A stretch of 50,094 nucleotides of DNA. Source: Burkholderia sp. 4M9327F10. GTDB lineage: Bacteria > Pseudomonadota > Gammaproteobacteria > Burkholderiales > Burkholderiaceae. The notes beneath the pieces were generated by a model that saw only the letters and a program-made list of their open reading frames with translations, was not told where the DNA came from and made no database searches. The stretch is from contig NZ_SCNV01000033.1 of assembly GCF_005503145.1 (NCBI RefSeq), forward strand, positions 32,001 through 82,094, given 5' to 3'. Made by a program: the position numbers and the translations under genes. Shown here one piece after another: positions 18,498-26,856 of the stretch (within the stretch, counting starts at the first letter, position 1; each line of letters opens with the position of its first letter).

Positions 18498-18923
18498 TCA
18501 AGCCTCGTCTTCAGGCGCCATGAACGCGCGCATGAAGACGAGCGCACCCCATCCCCACATGGCATTGGCGGCGAAAGCCATGGCGAGCCGCGGCAGCATG
18601 TTGCCGCTCGGCCAGATGCCGCGCAGCGGGTCGACCACGAACACGCTCGCCGCGGTGAGCGCGATGCCGCCGAACACGAACGCCTGAATCCACGGTGCGC
18701 GGCGCTCGGGCGCCACGCGCAGCAACCACGCCATCAACACCGCCCACACGGCGCTCCAGATCGCATTCGCAATGAATTCAGGCAGCCCGAGCGGCTGGAA
18801 CGGCGCGGTCGAGAAGCCTGCCGGGTCGATCAGCCCGGCGGCGTGCAGCAGCGCGAGTGTCGATTCGTGAAAGAACAGTGAGGCCAGAAAACCGGACACG
18901 AACGGCAGGATGATTTTTTGCAT
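18498..18923 (-). CDS. Conserved integral membrane protein, unknown function
   Basis: A 141-residue protein with four likely transmembrane helices, for example IILPFVSGFLASLFFHEST and IALTAASVFVVDPLRG. An in-frame upstream start at 19022 would add a charged leader without conservation appeal, so the ATG at 18923 is preferred. It resembles small uncharacterised Burkholderia membrane proteins. It is convergent with the hydrolase gene. Confidence 0.65.
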   Translation of the reverse strand: MQKIILPFVSGFLASLFFHESTLALLHAAGLIDPAGFSTAPFQPLGLPEFIANAIWSAVWAVLMAWLLRVAPERRAPWIQAFVFGGIALTAASVFVVDPLRGIWPSGNMLPRLAMAFAANAMWGWGALVFMRAFMAPEDEA

Positions 18924-19022
18924 GCGGTGCAGCACCAAGGGCTCGGGCGGCGCAATGGGTACGAAAAAGGTACGAAATGATGCGCAATGCAACCCGGGCC
19001 GGATTATCGAAAGACGCGTCAT

Positions 19023-19461
19023 TATATAGACGGTCTGTCTGATTCGAGGTGGGCTGCCGTATGCTGCAGCGTCGGGCTAATCACGAAAGTGGAAAACCTA
19101 AGCTAAAAAAAATCGTTCAAAAGGCTGGGGCCGGTCCATAGACTGCTTCCTCATGTAGACGGCACGGGCGCCGTCGCCCACTTACCGCGCGCCGGCGAGG
19201 CGCGTGTTTCGTCAAGGGAAGCCGTTGCGATGTCCTGTCTGAAGCCGAACGCCATCCTCCCCGCCGGAGCGTTTGTGCGCGGCCGGCTTTGCTGCTAGGC
19301 CGCTTTCCGCCCGCCATTCGCGCGGCTTGCGGTCCGCACGGCTTGCTGTCCCGGTTTGCCGTGCGGCGCCTTGCCTCACGGTGCGGTGAAGTTTGCCCTG
19401 TGGGCGCGCCGAGCCGTTCGCCCCGTCAATCTATCCAGTCTCGAACAAGCAGGAGCAGTCA
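19023..19461. promoter_or_regulatory. Upstream region of the ssu operon and of the divergent membrane protein gene
   Basis: 439 bp without a gene. At 19028-19036 AGACGGTCT is a perfect 4+1+4 palindrome followed by another GTCT, the kind of site TetR-family proteins bind. It lies upstream of the minus-strand membrane protein gene. An A-rich stretch at about 19100-19120 and the region to 19461 should hold the sulfonate operon promoter, normally under CysB/SsuR control. I could not identify their sites. Confidence 0.35.
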
Positions 19462-20619
19462 ATGAATGTGTTCTGGTTCATCCCGACTCACGGCGATAGC
19501 CGCTATCTCGGTACGTCCCAAGGCGCACGCGCAGCCGATTACGACTATTTTCAGCAGATCGCCGTCGCCGCCGATACGCTCGGCTACGAGGGCGTGCTGC
19601 TGCCCACCGGCCGCTCATGTGAAGATGCCTGGGTGGTCGCCTCGAGCCTGATTGCGGCGACGCGGCGCCTGAAGTTCCTCGTCGCGATTCGCCCGGGCAT
19701 CACCTCGCCGGGACTCGCGGCGCGCATGGCTTCGACCTTCGACCGGCTCTCGGGCGGGCGTCTGCTGATCAACGTTGTGACGGGTGGCGATGCAGCGGAA
19801 CTAGAAGGCGACGGCGTGTTCGTCAGTCACGACACCCGCTACGAGATCACCGACGAATTCCTGCACATCTGGCGCAAGACGCTCACCGCGGCGCACACCA
19901 ACGATACGATCGACTTCGAGGGCAAGCATCTGAGCTCGAAGGGCGGCAAGCTGCTGTATCCGCCCGTGCAGGAGCCGCATCCGCCGCTGTGGTTCGGCGG
20001 TTCGTCGCCGGCCGCGCACGAGATGGCGGGCGAGCATATCGACACCTATCTGACCTGGGGCGAACCGCCTGAAGCGGTTGCGAAGAAAATCGCCGACATT
20101 CGCGCCCGCGCCGAGGCGCGTGGCCGCAAGATCAAGTTCGGGATCCGCTTTCACGTCATCGTGCGCGAGACCGAGGAGGAAGCATGGGCCGCCGCCGACA
20201 AGCTGATCAGCAAGCTCGACGACGAGACCATCGCTCGCGCGCAGGCGTCGTTTGCCAAGATGGATTCCGAAGGGCAGCGCCGCATGGCCGCGTTGCATGG
20301 CGGCAAGCGCGGTGGCCGTCAGGACCTCGAGGTCTATCCGAACGTCTGGGCTGGGGTGGGGCTCGTGCGTGGCGGAGCCGGAACGGCACTGGTCGGCAGT
20401 CCTGAGCAGGTGGCGGAGCGCATGAAAGAGTACGCGGAGCTGGGCATCGAAACCTTCATCTTGTCCGGCTATCCGCACCTGGAAGAGTCGTACCGCTTTG
20501 CCGAACTGGTGTTTCCGCTCTTGCCGAACCGCAAGCGCACGAGCGCGAGCGGACCGCTCTCGGGGCCGTTTGGCGAGATCGTCGGCAACAACTACTTGCC
20601 GAAGGTCAGCGCAAGCTGA
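19462..20619 (+). CDS. ssuD: FMNH2-dependent alkanesulfonate monooxygenase
   Basis: A 385-residue bacterial luciferase-like enzyme that splits C-S bonds of alkanesulfonates to give sulfite. The sequence MNVFWFIPTHGDSRYLGTS, VAADTLGYEGVLLPTGRSCE and FDRLSGGRLLINVVTGGD is characteristic of SsuD. AGGAG sits eight bases before the ATG at 19462. It is the first gene of ssuD-ssuC-ssuB-TOBE. It needs a flavin reductase (SsuE), which is not encoded in this operon. Confidence 0.95.
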   Translation: MNVFWFIPTHGDSRYLGTSQGARAADYDYFQQIAVAADTLGYEGVLLPTGRSCEDAWVVASSLIAATRRLKFLVAIRPGITSPGLAARMASTFDRLSGGRLLINVVTGGDAAELEGDGVFVSHDTRYEITDEFLHIWRKTLTAAHTNDTIDFEGKHLSSKGGKLLYPPVQEPHPPLWFGGSSPAAHEMAGEHIDTYLTWGEPPEAVAKKIADIRARAEARGRKIKFGIRFHVIVRETEEEAWAAADKLISKLDDETIARAQASFAKMDSEGQRRMAALHGGKRGGRQDLEVYPNVWAGVGLVRGGAGTALVGSPEQVAERMKEYAELGIETFILSGYPHLEESYRFAELVFPLLPNRKRTSASGPLSGPFGEIVGNNYLPKVSAS

Positions 20620-20732
20620 TGGCGGCACGGGCGTGCCGGTGCGCGCATGGGCGGGTGCAGCGAAGCGCATCTCTCGCCGCATGCGCCGGGTGCCGGCCCC
20701 CTATGTCTGGACACGAAGTGGAGTAAGCGATC

Positions 20733-21539
20733 ATGGCTCAATCCAATCTAACTGAAGGCAGGTGGCGGCGGCTCGGCGCACATCTTGCGCCGTGGATCGC
20801 GCCGCTCGCGATCCTGCTCGCGTGGGAGTTTGCGGCTCGCAGCGGCCTGCTCTCGACGCGGGTGCTGCCCGAACCCCTCGCGGTGGTGAAGGCGGCATGG
20901 TCGCTGATCCAGTCGGGCGAGATGTGGGCCGATGTGAAGGTCAGCACGTGGCGTGCGGTCTCGGGCTTTGCAGTGGGCGGCAGCATCGGTCTTGCGCTCG
21001 GTCTCGCGACGGGCCTCTTCAGACCGATCGAAGTGGCGCTCGACTCGACCGTGCAGATGGTCCGTAATATCCCGGCACTGGCGATGATCCCGCTCGTGAT
21101 CCTGTGGTTCGGCATTGAAGAAGAGGCGAAGGTGTTCCTCGTCGCGCTCGGCGTCTTCTTTCCGATCTATGTGAATACCTTTCACGGCATCCGCTCGGTG
21201 GATGCAAACCTGATCGAAATGGCGCGCAGCTATGGCGTAAAGGGTGTGCGCCTGTACTGGGATGTGATCCTGCCGGGCGCGCTGCCGTCGATTCTGGTTG
21301 GCGTGCGCTTTGCGTTCGGCCTGATGTGGGTCACGCTGATCGTCGCGGAAACGATCTCCGCGCAATCCGGTATCGGCTATATGACGATGAATGCCCGCGA
21401 GTTCCTGCAAACCGACGTGGTGGTCGTCGGCATCCTGCTGTACGCCGCGCTCGGCAAACTGGCCGACCTGCTGGCGAAGACGCTCGAACGCGTCACGCTG
21501 CGCTGGCATCCGGCCTATCAACGGGGAGCGAAAGCATGA
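20733..21539 (+). CDS. ssuC: Sulfonate ABC transporter permease
   Basis: A 268-residue inner-membrane permease of the nitrate/sulfonate/taurine type. Six hydrophobic helices and the cytoplasmic EAA loop ARSYGVKGVRLYWDVILPGALP are visible, and NIPALAMIPLVILWFGIEEE is typical of SsuC. GGAG lies nine bases upstream of the ATG. It overlaps ssuB by 4 bp (ATGA). Confidence 0.93.
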   Translation: MAQSNLTEGRWRRLGAHLAPWIAPLAILLAWEFAARSGLLSTRVLPEPLAVVKAAWSLIQSGEMWADVKVSTWRAVSGFAVGGSIGLALGLATGLFRPIEVALDSTVQMVRNIPALAMIPLVILWFGIEEEAKVFLVALGVFFPIYVNTFHGIRSVDANLIEMARSYGVKGVRLYWDVILPGALPSILVGVRFAFGLMWVTLIVAETISAQSGIGYMTMNAREFLQTDVVVVGILLYAALGKLADLLAKTLERVTLRWHPAYQRGAKA

Positions 21540-22495
21540 CGGCCTCGACATTTTCGACGAGCTTCGGTGGCGTTGCAGGCGCCGATCTCGAGGCGGAACT
21601 GGCGCAGGCCCGCACGCTCGACCGTGACGCGGAAGAAGCCGCTGAGGGGTGGCCGGCGCATGCCTCGGGAGCGCTGGCGCGGCAGGCGCCGCGCAGTGGG
21701 GACCACGCGGTGGAACTGCGCGGTGTCGCCAAGCAGTACGGCAAGCGTACGGTGCTGAACGATTTCAATCTGTCGATCGAGCGCGGCAGCTTTGTCGCGA
21801 TCGTCGGCCGCAGCGGCTGCGGCAAGTCCACCTTGCTGAGGCTTGTAGCCGGGCTCGAGACTCCGAGCTCGGGCGTGCTCGAGAAACGCACTGCGCAAGG
21901 CCAGCCGCTCGACACTCGCATCATGTTTCAGGATGCCCGGCTGTTGCCGTGGAAGAGCGTGCTGCAGAACGTGATGCTCGGCCTGTCTCGCGGCGCGCGT
22001 GAGGATGCGCGTGCGGTGCTCGCCGAAGTGGGGCTGCTGGAGCGGGCCAACGACTGGCCGGCCCAGTTGTCCGGCGGACAGCGTCAACGGGTGGCGCTCG
22101 CGCGTGCGCTCGTGCATCGGCCGCAGTTGCTGCTGCTCGACGAGCCGCTCGGGGCGCTCGACGCGCTCACCCGCATCGAGATGCATGCACTAATCGAACG
22201 CCTGTGGCGCGAGCATCGCTTTACTGCTCTGCTTGTCACGCACGACGTGCATGAGGCAGTCGCGCTGGGCGACCGGATTTTGCTGATCGAAGAAGGGCGC
22301 ATTGCGCTCGATCAGCCCGTGCCGCTCGAGCGGCCTCGGGCGCGGGCTTCGGCGGGTTTTGCCGCGCTCGAAGAACATGTGCTGCAGCGTGTGCTGAAAA
22401 CCGCGCCGGATGATGGCGTACTCGCGCCTCGCGACGTGGATTCCGCTCACGACAGCCGTATCGTCCGGCCGACTGAAGTCCGTTGGGCTGTCTAA
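21536..22495 (+). CDS. ssuB: Sulfonate ABC transporter ATP-binding protein
   Basis: A 319-residue ATPase. Walker A GRSGCGKSTLLRLVAG, Q-loop MFQDARLLPW, ABC signature LSGGQRQRVALARAL and Walker B LLLLDEPLGALDALT are all intact. It has an N-terminal extension of about 60 residues before the ABC domain, common in Burkholderia SsuB. Translation is coupled to ssuC by the 4-bp overlap. Confidence 0.94.
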   Translation: MTASTFSTSFGGVAGADLEAELAQARTLDRDAEEAAEGWPAHASGALARQAPRSGDHAVELRGVAKQYGKRTVLNDFNLSIERGSFVAIVGRSGCGKSTLLRLVAGLETPSSGVLEKRTAQGQPLDTRIMFQDARLLPWKSVLQNVMLGLSRGAREDARAVLAEVGLLERANDWPAQLSGGQRQRVALARALVHRPQLLLLDEPLGALDALTRIEMHALIERLWREHRFTALLVTHDVHEAVALGDRILLIEEGRIALDQPVPLERPRARASAGFAALEEHVLQRVLKTAPDDGVLAPRDVDSAHDSRIVRPTEVRWAV

Positions 22496-22542
22496 CCTTC
22501 CTTGCTTGACCGTTTTTTATCGATCTACTGGAGTCACTCGAT

Positions 22543-22758
22543 ATGAGCATTTCCGCAATCAATGTACGCAATCAGTTCAAAGGCAAGGTAAAGGAAATCA
22601 TCCGCGGCTCGGTGGTGTCCGAAGTCGATGTCGAGACGCCGTTTGGCATCGTGACTTCGGTGATTACAACCCGTTCGGTCGACGAACTCGACCTGAAGGT
22701 CGGCTCGGAAGTGGTGGCGCTGGTGAAGTCGACGGAGGTGTCGATCGCTCGCCTGTGA
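22543..22758 (+). CDS. ssuF: TOBE-domain molybdopterin-binding-like protein
   Basis: A 71-residue single TOBE/Mop domain (SAINVRNQFKGKVKEIIRGS and KVGSEVVALVKSTEVSIARL). Such small molbindin-like proteins close ssu operons in Pseudomonas and Burkholderia (SsuF) and are needed for sulfonate use by an unclear mechanism. GGAG lies nine bases upstream. The gene name is by position and family. Confidence 0.8.
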   Translation: MSISAINVRNQFKGKVKEIIRGSVVSEVDVETPFGIVTSVITTRSVDELDLKVGSEVVALVKSTEVSIARL

Positions 22759-22821
22759 AGCCGTGCAGCGCGTGCGTGGCGGCATGCCGACAGGGTTGCC
22801 GCTGTCCTGTTCGTGGCCCGG

Positions 22822-23061
22822 CTATTTTGCGGCGGCCGCGCTGGCCGGCGGCGCATGCATCATCTTGTCCTGAACCGACTTGGGCGGCCGCTTGACCGGC
22901 ATATGATCCGGGTTGGCCGGATTGGCGGCGCCGGCTACGTCAGGCGGTTTCACCATCGAGGCGCCGTTCTCCTTGGGCGGAGTCTGAGCGAGCGCGGCTG
23001 CGGTTGCGAACGTACCGAGTAAGCAAGCTGCTGCGAGCGATACAGGTTTCCGCTGTCTCAT
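22822..23061 (-). CDS. Small secreted Pro/Ala-rich protein
   Basis: 79 residues: signal peptide MRQRKPVSLAAACLLGTF with cleavage likely after ALA, then a short disordered Pro/Lys-rich mature part with two HMP/MMHAPP motifs. The upstream in-frame ATG at 23106 would add 15 residues before the signal peptide, so 23061 is chosen. Function unknown; probably periplasmic. Confidence 0.55.
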   Translation of the reverse strand: MRQRKPVSLAAACLLGTFATAAALAQTPPKENGASMVKPPDVAGAANPANPDHMPVKRPPKSVQDKMMHAPPASAAAAK

Positions 23062-23280
23062 CCCATCCTCCCCCGTGGCCGTGCTTCGCGCCTGACGGCC
23101 CGCCACTGCCCGCCACTGCCCGCGCCGCCAGGCGGTCTGTTCCTCCGTAGACCTCGATCCGATCGGAAAATTCGCTGTGCCTTGAAAATCTTGTGAGCGG
23201 CTCTTGCCGCCTGGAAGAGCCGCGGACGAGAAGCGCCCGCGCTGCCCGCGCCGCTTCGGGGCATTCAGGCCAACTGCGGC

Positions 23281-23643
23281 TTAACGCCCCTTCGGACACG
23301 GAAACGCCGCTTGCAGCGAGCGCAGGATGGCGAGACCCACCGGGAAGTCATCGGAAAGCCCCGGGTGATTCGTGAAAAATTCGTCGAGCATCGGGTAGAC
23401 CGTCTGGGGGCCGATCGGCAGGTTTTCGGGCGGGCAGAAGAGCGGTGGGCGTTTCTTCGAGATCAGATCGCCGTTGGCCCAACCCAGTTCGTTCAGCGCG
23501 CCCGTGATGTAGGCGGCGTACACCGAATTGTTGTCGGCGTGCGCCCATTGCTTGTATTGCTCGGCCGTCATCTCGGCGTTTGCGTTGAGCGCGAAACATG
23601 CTGTGAGCAAGCTCAGCGCGAGTGTGCGAATTCTTGACTGCAT
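23281..23643 (-). CDS. Secreted Rap1a/Tai-like protein
   Basis: A 120-residue protein with a signal peptide (MQSRIRTLALSLLTACFALN, cleavage after NANA). The mature part has YAAYITGALNELGW, LFCPPEN and a final FPCPKGR; the two conserved Cys and the helical layout resemble the Rap1a/Tai immunity family. In that family some members neutralise type VI effectors, but others are unrelated house proteins. No effector gene is adjacent, so an immunity role is not supported here. Confidence 0.55.
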   Translation of the reverse strand: MQSRIRTLALSLLTACFALNANAEMTAEQYKQWAHADNNSVYAAYITGALNELGWANGDLISKKRPPLFCPPENLPIGPQTVYPMLDEFFTNHPGLSDDFPVGLAILRSLQAAFPCPKGR

Positions 23644-24131
23644 TGTTGCATCCTCATGCCCTAACGTTTTAGCCGGCTATTGTAGGTCAGGCGGCAGGTT
23701 TGCCGCGGGTACGATAAAAAAAGGCCCACCAGGGGAAGTGGGCCGCAAGAGTGTGAGAGACAAAATCCTCTCAGGGAAGAGGAGAGGGCAGTGTAGGGCG
23801 TCTTTGTGTGAATTGGGTTTCAGAGGCGGTTACGTGCCTTACGGTTTCTAACGCGGTGGCAGGGGGTGTCGCCGCTTGGCGTGGATGGTGTGCGCGATGA
23901 TGGTCTGGATGATCGAAGGCCGCATCGGCTTTTTCGGGTAGGGTCGGCTGGATAACGATGAGATCTGGATTTTATATATTGCAATCCTAAGTAAATTACC
24001 CGATTGGTCCTGTGCAAGTTTATTGTGTTTGGATCAGGAACACAATTTGCTGCCCCCTTGGTCAGGGCTCATTCAAGCGAGCGTTCGCAGCATGCCGGAC
24101 GTGAAAATAACCTGACCGCGCGGGAGGAACG
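23644..24131. other. Intergenic region with an orphan minus-strand terminator
   Basis: 488 bp. A strong hairpin/T-tract at 23716-23744 points leftward, but no minus-strand protein gene lies upstream of it. The stretch 23930-24010 is A/T-rich, with TATAAAAT on the minus strand. A small RNA is possible. Confidence 0.4.
23716..23744 (-). terminator. Rho-independent terminator, gene unknown
   Basis: Minus strand: GGCCCAC stem with GTGGGCC around an 8-base loop, followed by TTTTTTT. It is 72 bp upstream of the minus-strand Rap1a-like gene, so it cannot be that gene's own terminator. Confidence 0.7.
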
Positions 24132-24872
24132 ATGCGAAAAAGACTTGTCAGTGGATTGATCGTGGGCGCCACAGGGCTGTTGGCATTGCCTGGTCTGGCG
24201 TTCGCCCAGGCACAGGCCTATACCAACAGCCCTGTGAATCTGTATGCCGGCCCAGCGGACGATTACCCTGCGGTGTCACAGTTGCCCGCCGGTGCGCCGG
24301 TCACGGTGATGGGGTGCGTGAGCGGCTACACCTGGTGTGACGTGGTATTGCCGGATCTGCGGGGGTGGGTCTATGCAGGTAATCTCAGCTACCCGTATCA
24401 GGGTAGCAATGTGCCCATCCTGACCTACGGAACGGTGATAGGCCTGCCGGTGGTGACCTTCTCAATCGGCGCTTATTGGGGCAACTATTACCGCGGGCGC
24501 CCTTGGTATAACGACGAAGCACGCTGGGCTCATCATGCGCCACCGCCGCCTGGACCACCGCCCGGGCGAGGCGGCACACCGCGGGTGGTTCGCGGCGCAC
24601 CGCCCCCACAACATGGCGCGCCACCTCCGGGACCGGGCAATCCGCCGCCGGCGCATGCTGCCCAGCAGCCGATGCATGCAGGCCCGCCGCAGGCGCAAGG
24701 TGGCCCACAGCCCGTACATGGCGGTTCTCCACAGGAACAGCATGGGGCGCCGCCCATGGAGCATGGCGCAGCGCCGCAGCCACATGGCGGCCCGCCGGCC
24801 GGTCACGCTGCTCCTCAGCCAGAGCACGGCGGAGGCGGTGGCGGACACGACGATCATGAACAGCACAACTAG
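24132..24872 (+). CDS. Secreted SH3-domain protein with a Pro/Gly/His/Gln-rich tail
   Basis: A 246-residue protein. The signal peptide MRKRLVSGLIVGATGLLALP ends at AFAQA. A bacterial SH3 domain (NLYAGPADDYPAVSQLPAGA, WVYAGNLSYPY; residues about 28-95) and a hydrophobic segment follow. From residue 137 the chain is about 110 residues of PPPG, HGAPP and HGGPP type repeats ending in GGGGGGHDDHEQHN. SH3b domains usually bind peptidoglycan. GGAGG precedes the ATG. The last host gene before the prophage. Confidence 0.75.
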   Translation: MRKRLVSGLIVGATGLLALPGLAFAQAQAYTNSPVNLYAGPADDYPAVSQLPAGAPVTVMGCVSGYTWCDVVLPDLRGWVYAGNLSYPYQGSNVPILTYGTVIGLPVVTFSIGAYWGNYYRGRPWYNDEARWAHHAPPPPGPPPGRGGTPRVVRGAPPPQHGAPPPGPGNPPPAHAAQQPMHAGPPQAQGGPQPVHGGSPQEQHGAPPMEHGAAPQPHGGPPAGHAAPQPEHGGGGGGHDDHEQHN

Positions 24873-25140
24873 GGTGAGGATCTGTGCACGGAGGCAGCCG
24901 GACGGATGTCTCCATGTCGATGGAGCGTCCTGACGTCGACTGCGTGATTGCAACCGCCCGCATGTCACGCGGCGCAATTGCCCGTTAAACGGAGCAGAAG
25001 ACAAGGATTGGCGAGTGACTGAAAATCAGCGGATCAGTCTGAATTCAATTCAGAAATACGCTTTCCCGTTCCAGCTAAAGGAGCCAAGAAACAGGAACTG
25101 CGAGGCACTGCGCTTAGGGAATTGCTGCGGAAGGAAACAG
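24873..25140. other. Host flank left of the prophage
   Basis: 268 bp after the SH3-protein gene, originally downstream of the host tRNA-His gene on the minus strand. No gene or clear terminator seen. Confidence 0.4.
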
Positions 25141-25188
25141 TGGGGTGGCTGATGGGACTCGAACCCACGACGACAGGAATCACAATCC
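25141..25188 (-). other. Displaced 3' part of tRNA-His: prophage attachment site
   Basis: Minus strand reads GGATTGTGATTCCTG, the anticodon loop TTGTGAT (GTG, His) and its 3' stem. The T arm GTGGGTTCGAGTCCCAT and acceptor ATCAGCCACCCCA with CCA follow. The 5' half of a tRNA (acceptor and D arm) is absent; the sequence upstream of GGATTGTG is unrelated. This is what remains of the host gene 3' end after site-specific integration in the anticodon region. The intact copy should lie at the right end of the prophage. Confidence 0.85.
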
Positions 25189-25332
25189 AGCCGTCAATTT
25201 CCGTGCAAGCATTGTCGCCTCGGGCTTTCGCCAATCGGCTTTCGGAATAAAAGTGCCAATTCACCCCACGGTTTTATGCGGTTCTCCAGAGACCCGTTCC
25301 GAAAAATAGGAGCGCGTCGCGACGGTGATACA

Positions 25333-25348
25333 CTGTATGCATATACAG
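25333..25348. promoter_or_regulatory. LexA/SOS box
   Basis: CTGTATGCATATACAG matches the CTG-N10-CAG SOS box with inner T/A alternation; the palindrome extends to ACTGTAT / ATACAGT. It lies 17 bp before the ATG of the small plus-strand gene at 25365, so that gene should be damage-inducible. Confidence 0.75.
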
Positions 25349-25364
25349 TATTTTGGCCTTCGCC

Positions 25365-25694
25365 ATGGCGCTCCTTCCAGATGATTTCGAAACGGTGTCG
25401 AATAACGAGTTGCGCCGGATCTGGGGTGAATTCCGAGATCCGGACGTCAGGCGACTGATACTCGAGGTGCACCGTGCGCGTCTCGTGATGAGCGATGCGC
25501 ATGCAGATGCGTTGAACGTGATGTATGCGTTGTGGGACAAGAAGGACGACGAGGCGCTCAAGACCCTGAAATCGCAGATCGAGAGGCTGCAATGGGAGAA
25601 GGACCGCCTCGGAGCCCGAGGCGGTCTCATCCTAAGCTCTATTCGGTGGCGCGAGCCGCCTTCACTTTCCGACGGTCGTAATGGCGATGAGTAG
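25365..25694 (+). CDS. Small helical phage protein downstream of an SOS box
   Basis: 109 residues, charged and probably all-helical: MALLPDDFETVSNNELRRIW, then LKTLKSQIERLQWEKDRLGA near residue 75 as a coiled-coil-like stretch. It is convergent with the integrase and overlaps its 3' end by 56 bp. No ribosome site is obvious. The frame is supported by the SOS box just upstream and by protein-like composition, unlike the antisense ORF. Function unknown; a role in induction or excision is conceivable. Confidence 0.5.
   Translation: MALLPDDFETVSNNELRRIWGEFRDPDVRRLILEVHRARLVMSDAHADALNVMYALWDKKDDEALKTLKSQIERLQWEKDRLGARGGLILSSIRWREPPSLSDGRNGDE
25602..25626. terminator. Perfect hairpin between convergent genes
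   Basis: An 11-bp perfect stem, GACCGCCTCGG with CCGAGGCGGTC and an AGC loop, lies 12 bp beyond the integrase stop. No T-tract follows on either strand, so it may stabilise mRNA ends or act as a weak bidirectional terminator. Confidence 0.35.
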
Positions 25695-26856
25695 TGGCGG
25701 GGTTGGAGTGGGCGGCGAAGTCGTACGCGTCGTCGTCACCTTGCTCGAGCTTCGCGGTAATCGCCGTCGGCCGGATATCGAGCATCGAGAAGTACGCAGG
25801 GTGTTTGGTGAGCTGCAGGTCCATCCCGCCGCGGATCGGGCTGTTCACGCGGTTCGCAATGCGCTGCGCTGCCTCGTGCATCTTCTTCGCCTCATACTCC
25901 CGGGCGATTCCCTTGTCGAACTGGCCGACATAGTGGTACATCGCGTCCTGCCAGACAGATCCCCACCCGCTCTTCGAATACGGCTGGCCGCGGCGGTTCG
26001 GAAACAGGAACAGGCTGTCGACCTTGCGGTCGCGTTTCGCGCGCTCGACCACGACGCGCAGCCGTGTCGACCAGTGGCGCAACTTCACCGTCTCTTCTTG
26101 CCCGCGCTTCCGTTTGGCGTTGGCTACCTTCACGCCGGCGTCAGTGATGCCGGACATATGGAACGGCCGGATCTCGGCGGCGCGAAAGCCGGTCAGGTAG
26201 CAGAACATCGCTGCCAGACCCATCGTTCGATACGCCTGCTCTTGCCGCAGCGACCATAGGTAGAAGCGCACCACCTGGCTGCGCTCGACCGTCCGGACGT
26301 CTTTATCGGCCTTGTTCAGCATCATTCCAACGAACGGATTGGCCTTCATCACCCCCCAACGAATGGCGTAGTTGCAGACCGTCTGCATCAGGGCCATGTC
26401 CTTGTTGGCGCCGATAGGCGCTCCCGCCTTAGCTCTCGCTTCCAGATACTGATAACCGTTATAGGTTTCCAGCTTCATCGGCGCCATACGCCCGAAAAAC
26501 TTCGTCAGCCGATCGTACGCGCCTTTGCGGACGGCTAAACCGTCCTTCGATTGGTCGCGGAAATGCTCAGTGTCGATATCCTCCCGGAAGCGGTCGATCA
26601 TATCGGCGACAGATCCAGCGAGTATCTTTCCAGCTTGAATGTCGAGCGCTTTACGCTTAGCGCTGCGCTCCGCGGCCGATATGGCAGTCCGGTCGCCTCG
26701 GGGCGCAGCGCCTAGCGTCTCACTTCGACCGTCTGGATGCTTGTACCAATACGAGACCTTGCGGACGCCAAAGCGCTTGTATAGGCGATCGATTCCGGTC
26801 GACTCATTGGTCGCCGGCTGCGCGTCATGCGAAGGCTTGGAGATTCGGAGTGGCAT
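25639..26856 (-). CDS. int: Phage tyrosine integrase
   Basis: A 405-residue site-specific recombinase. The C-terminal catalytic domain shows the first Arg in TGFRAAEIRPF (about residue 224), a DIRPTAITAKLEQ box in place of the usual HxLR, and AAHSNPATTHRHYDR with the nucleophile Tyr393. The N-terminal part (residues 1-165) has the arm-binding and SAM-like core-binding regions. It is the last gene of the leftward operon, 450 bp from the tRNA-His attachment site, and overlaps the DUF4224 gene by 32 bp. Confidence 0.93.
   Translation of the reverse strand: MPLRISKPSHDAQPATNESTGIDRLYKRFGVRKVSYWYKHPDGRSETLGAAPRGDRTAISAAERSAKRKALDIQAGKILAGSVADMIDRFREDIDTEHFRDQSKDGLAVRKGAYDRLTKFFGRMAPMKLETYNGYQYLEARAKAGAPIGANKDMALMQTVCNYAIRWGVMKANPFVGMMLNKADKDVRTVERSQVVRFYLWSLRQEQAYRTMGLAAMFCYLTGFRAAEIRPFHMSGITDAGVKVANAKRKRGQEETVKLRHWSTRLRVVVERAKRDRKVDSLFLFPNRRGQPYSKSGWGSVWQDAMYHYVGQFDKGIAREYEAKKMHEAAQRIANRVNSPIRGGMDLQLTKHPAYFSMLDIRPTAITAKLEQGDDDAYDFAAHSNPATTHRHYDRRKVKAARATE

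Noticed and set aside
23281..23643. Type VI immunity gene
   Set aside because: Rap1a/Tai-like pattern only; no effector or T6SS gene nearby.
25034..25264. Minus-strand ORF across the tRNA-His fragment
   Set aside because: It translates the tRNA remnant and flanks; no ribosome site or family.
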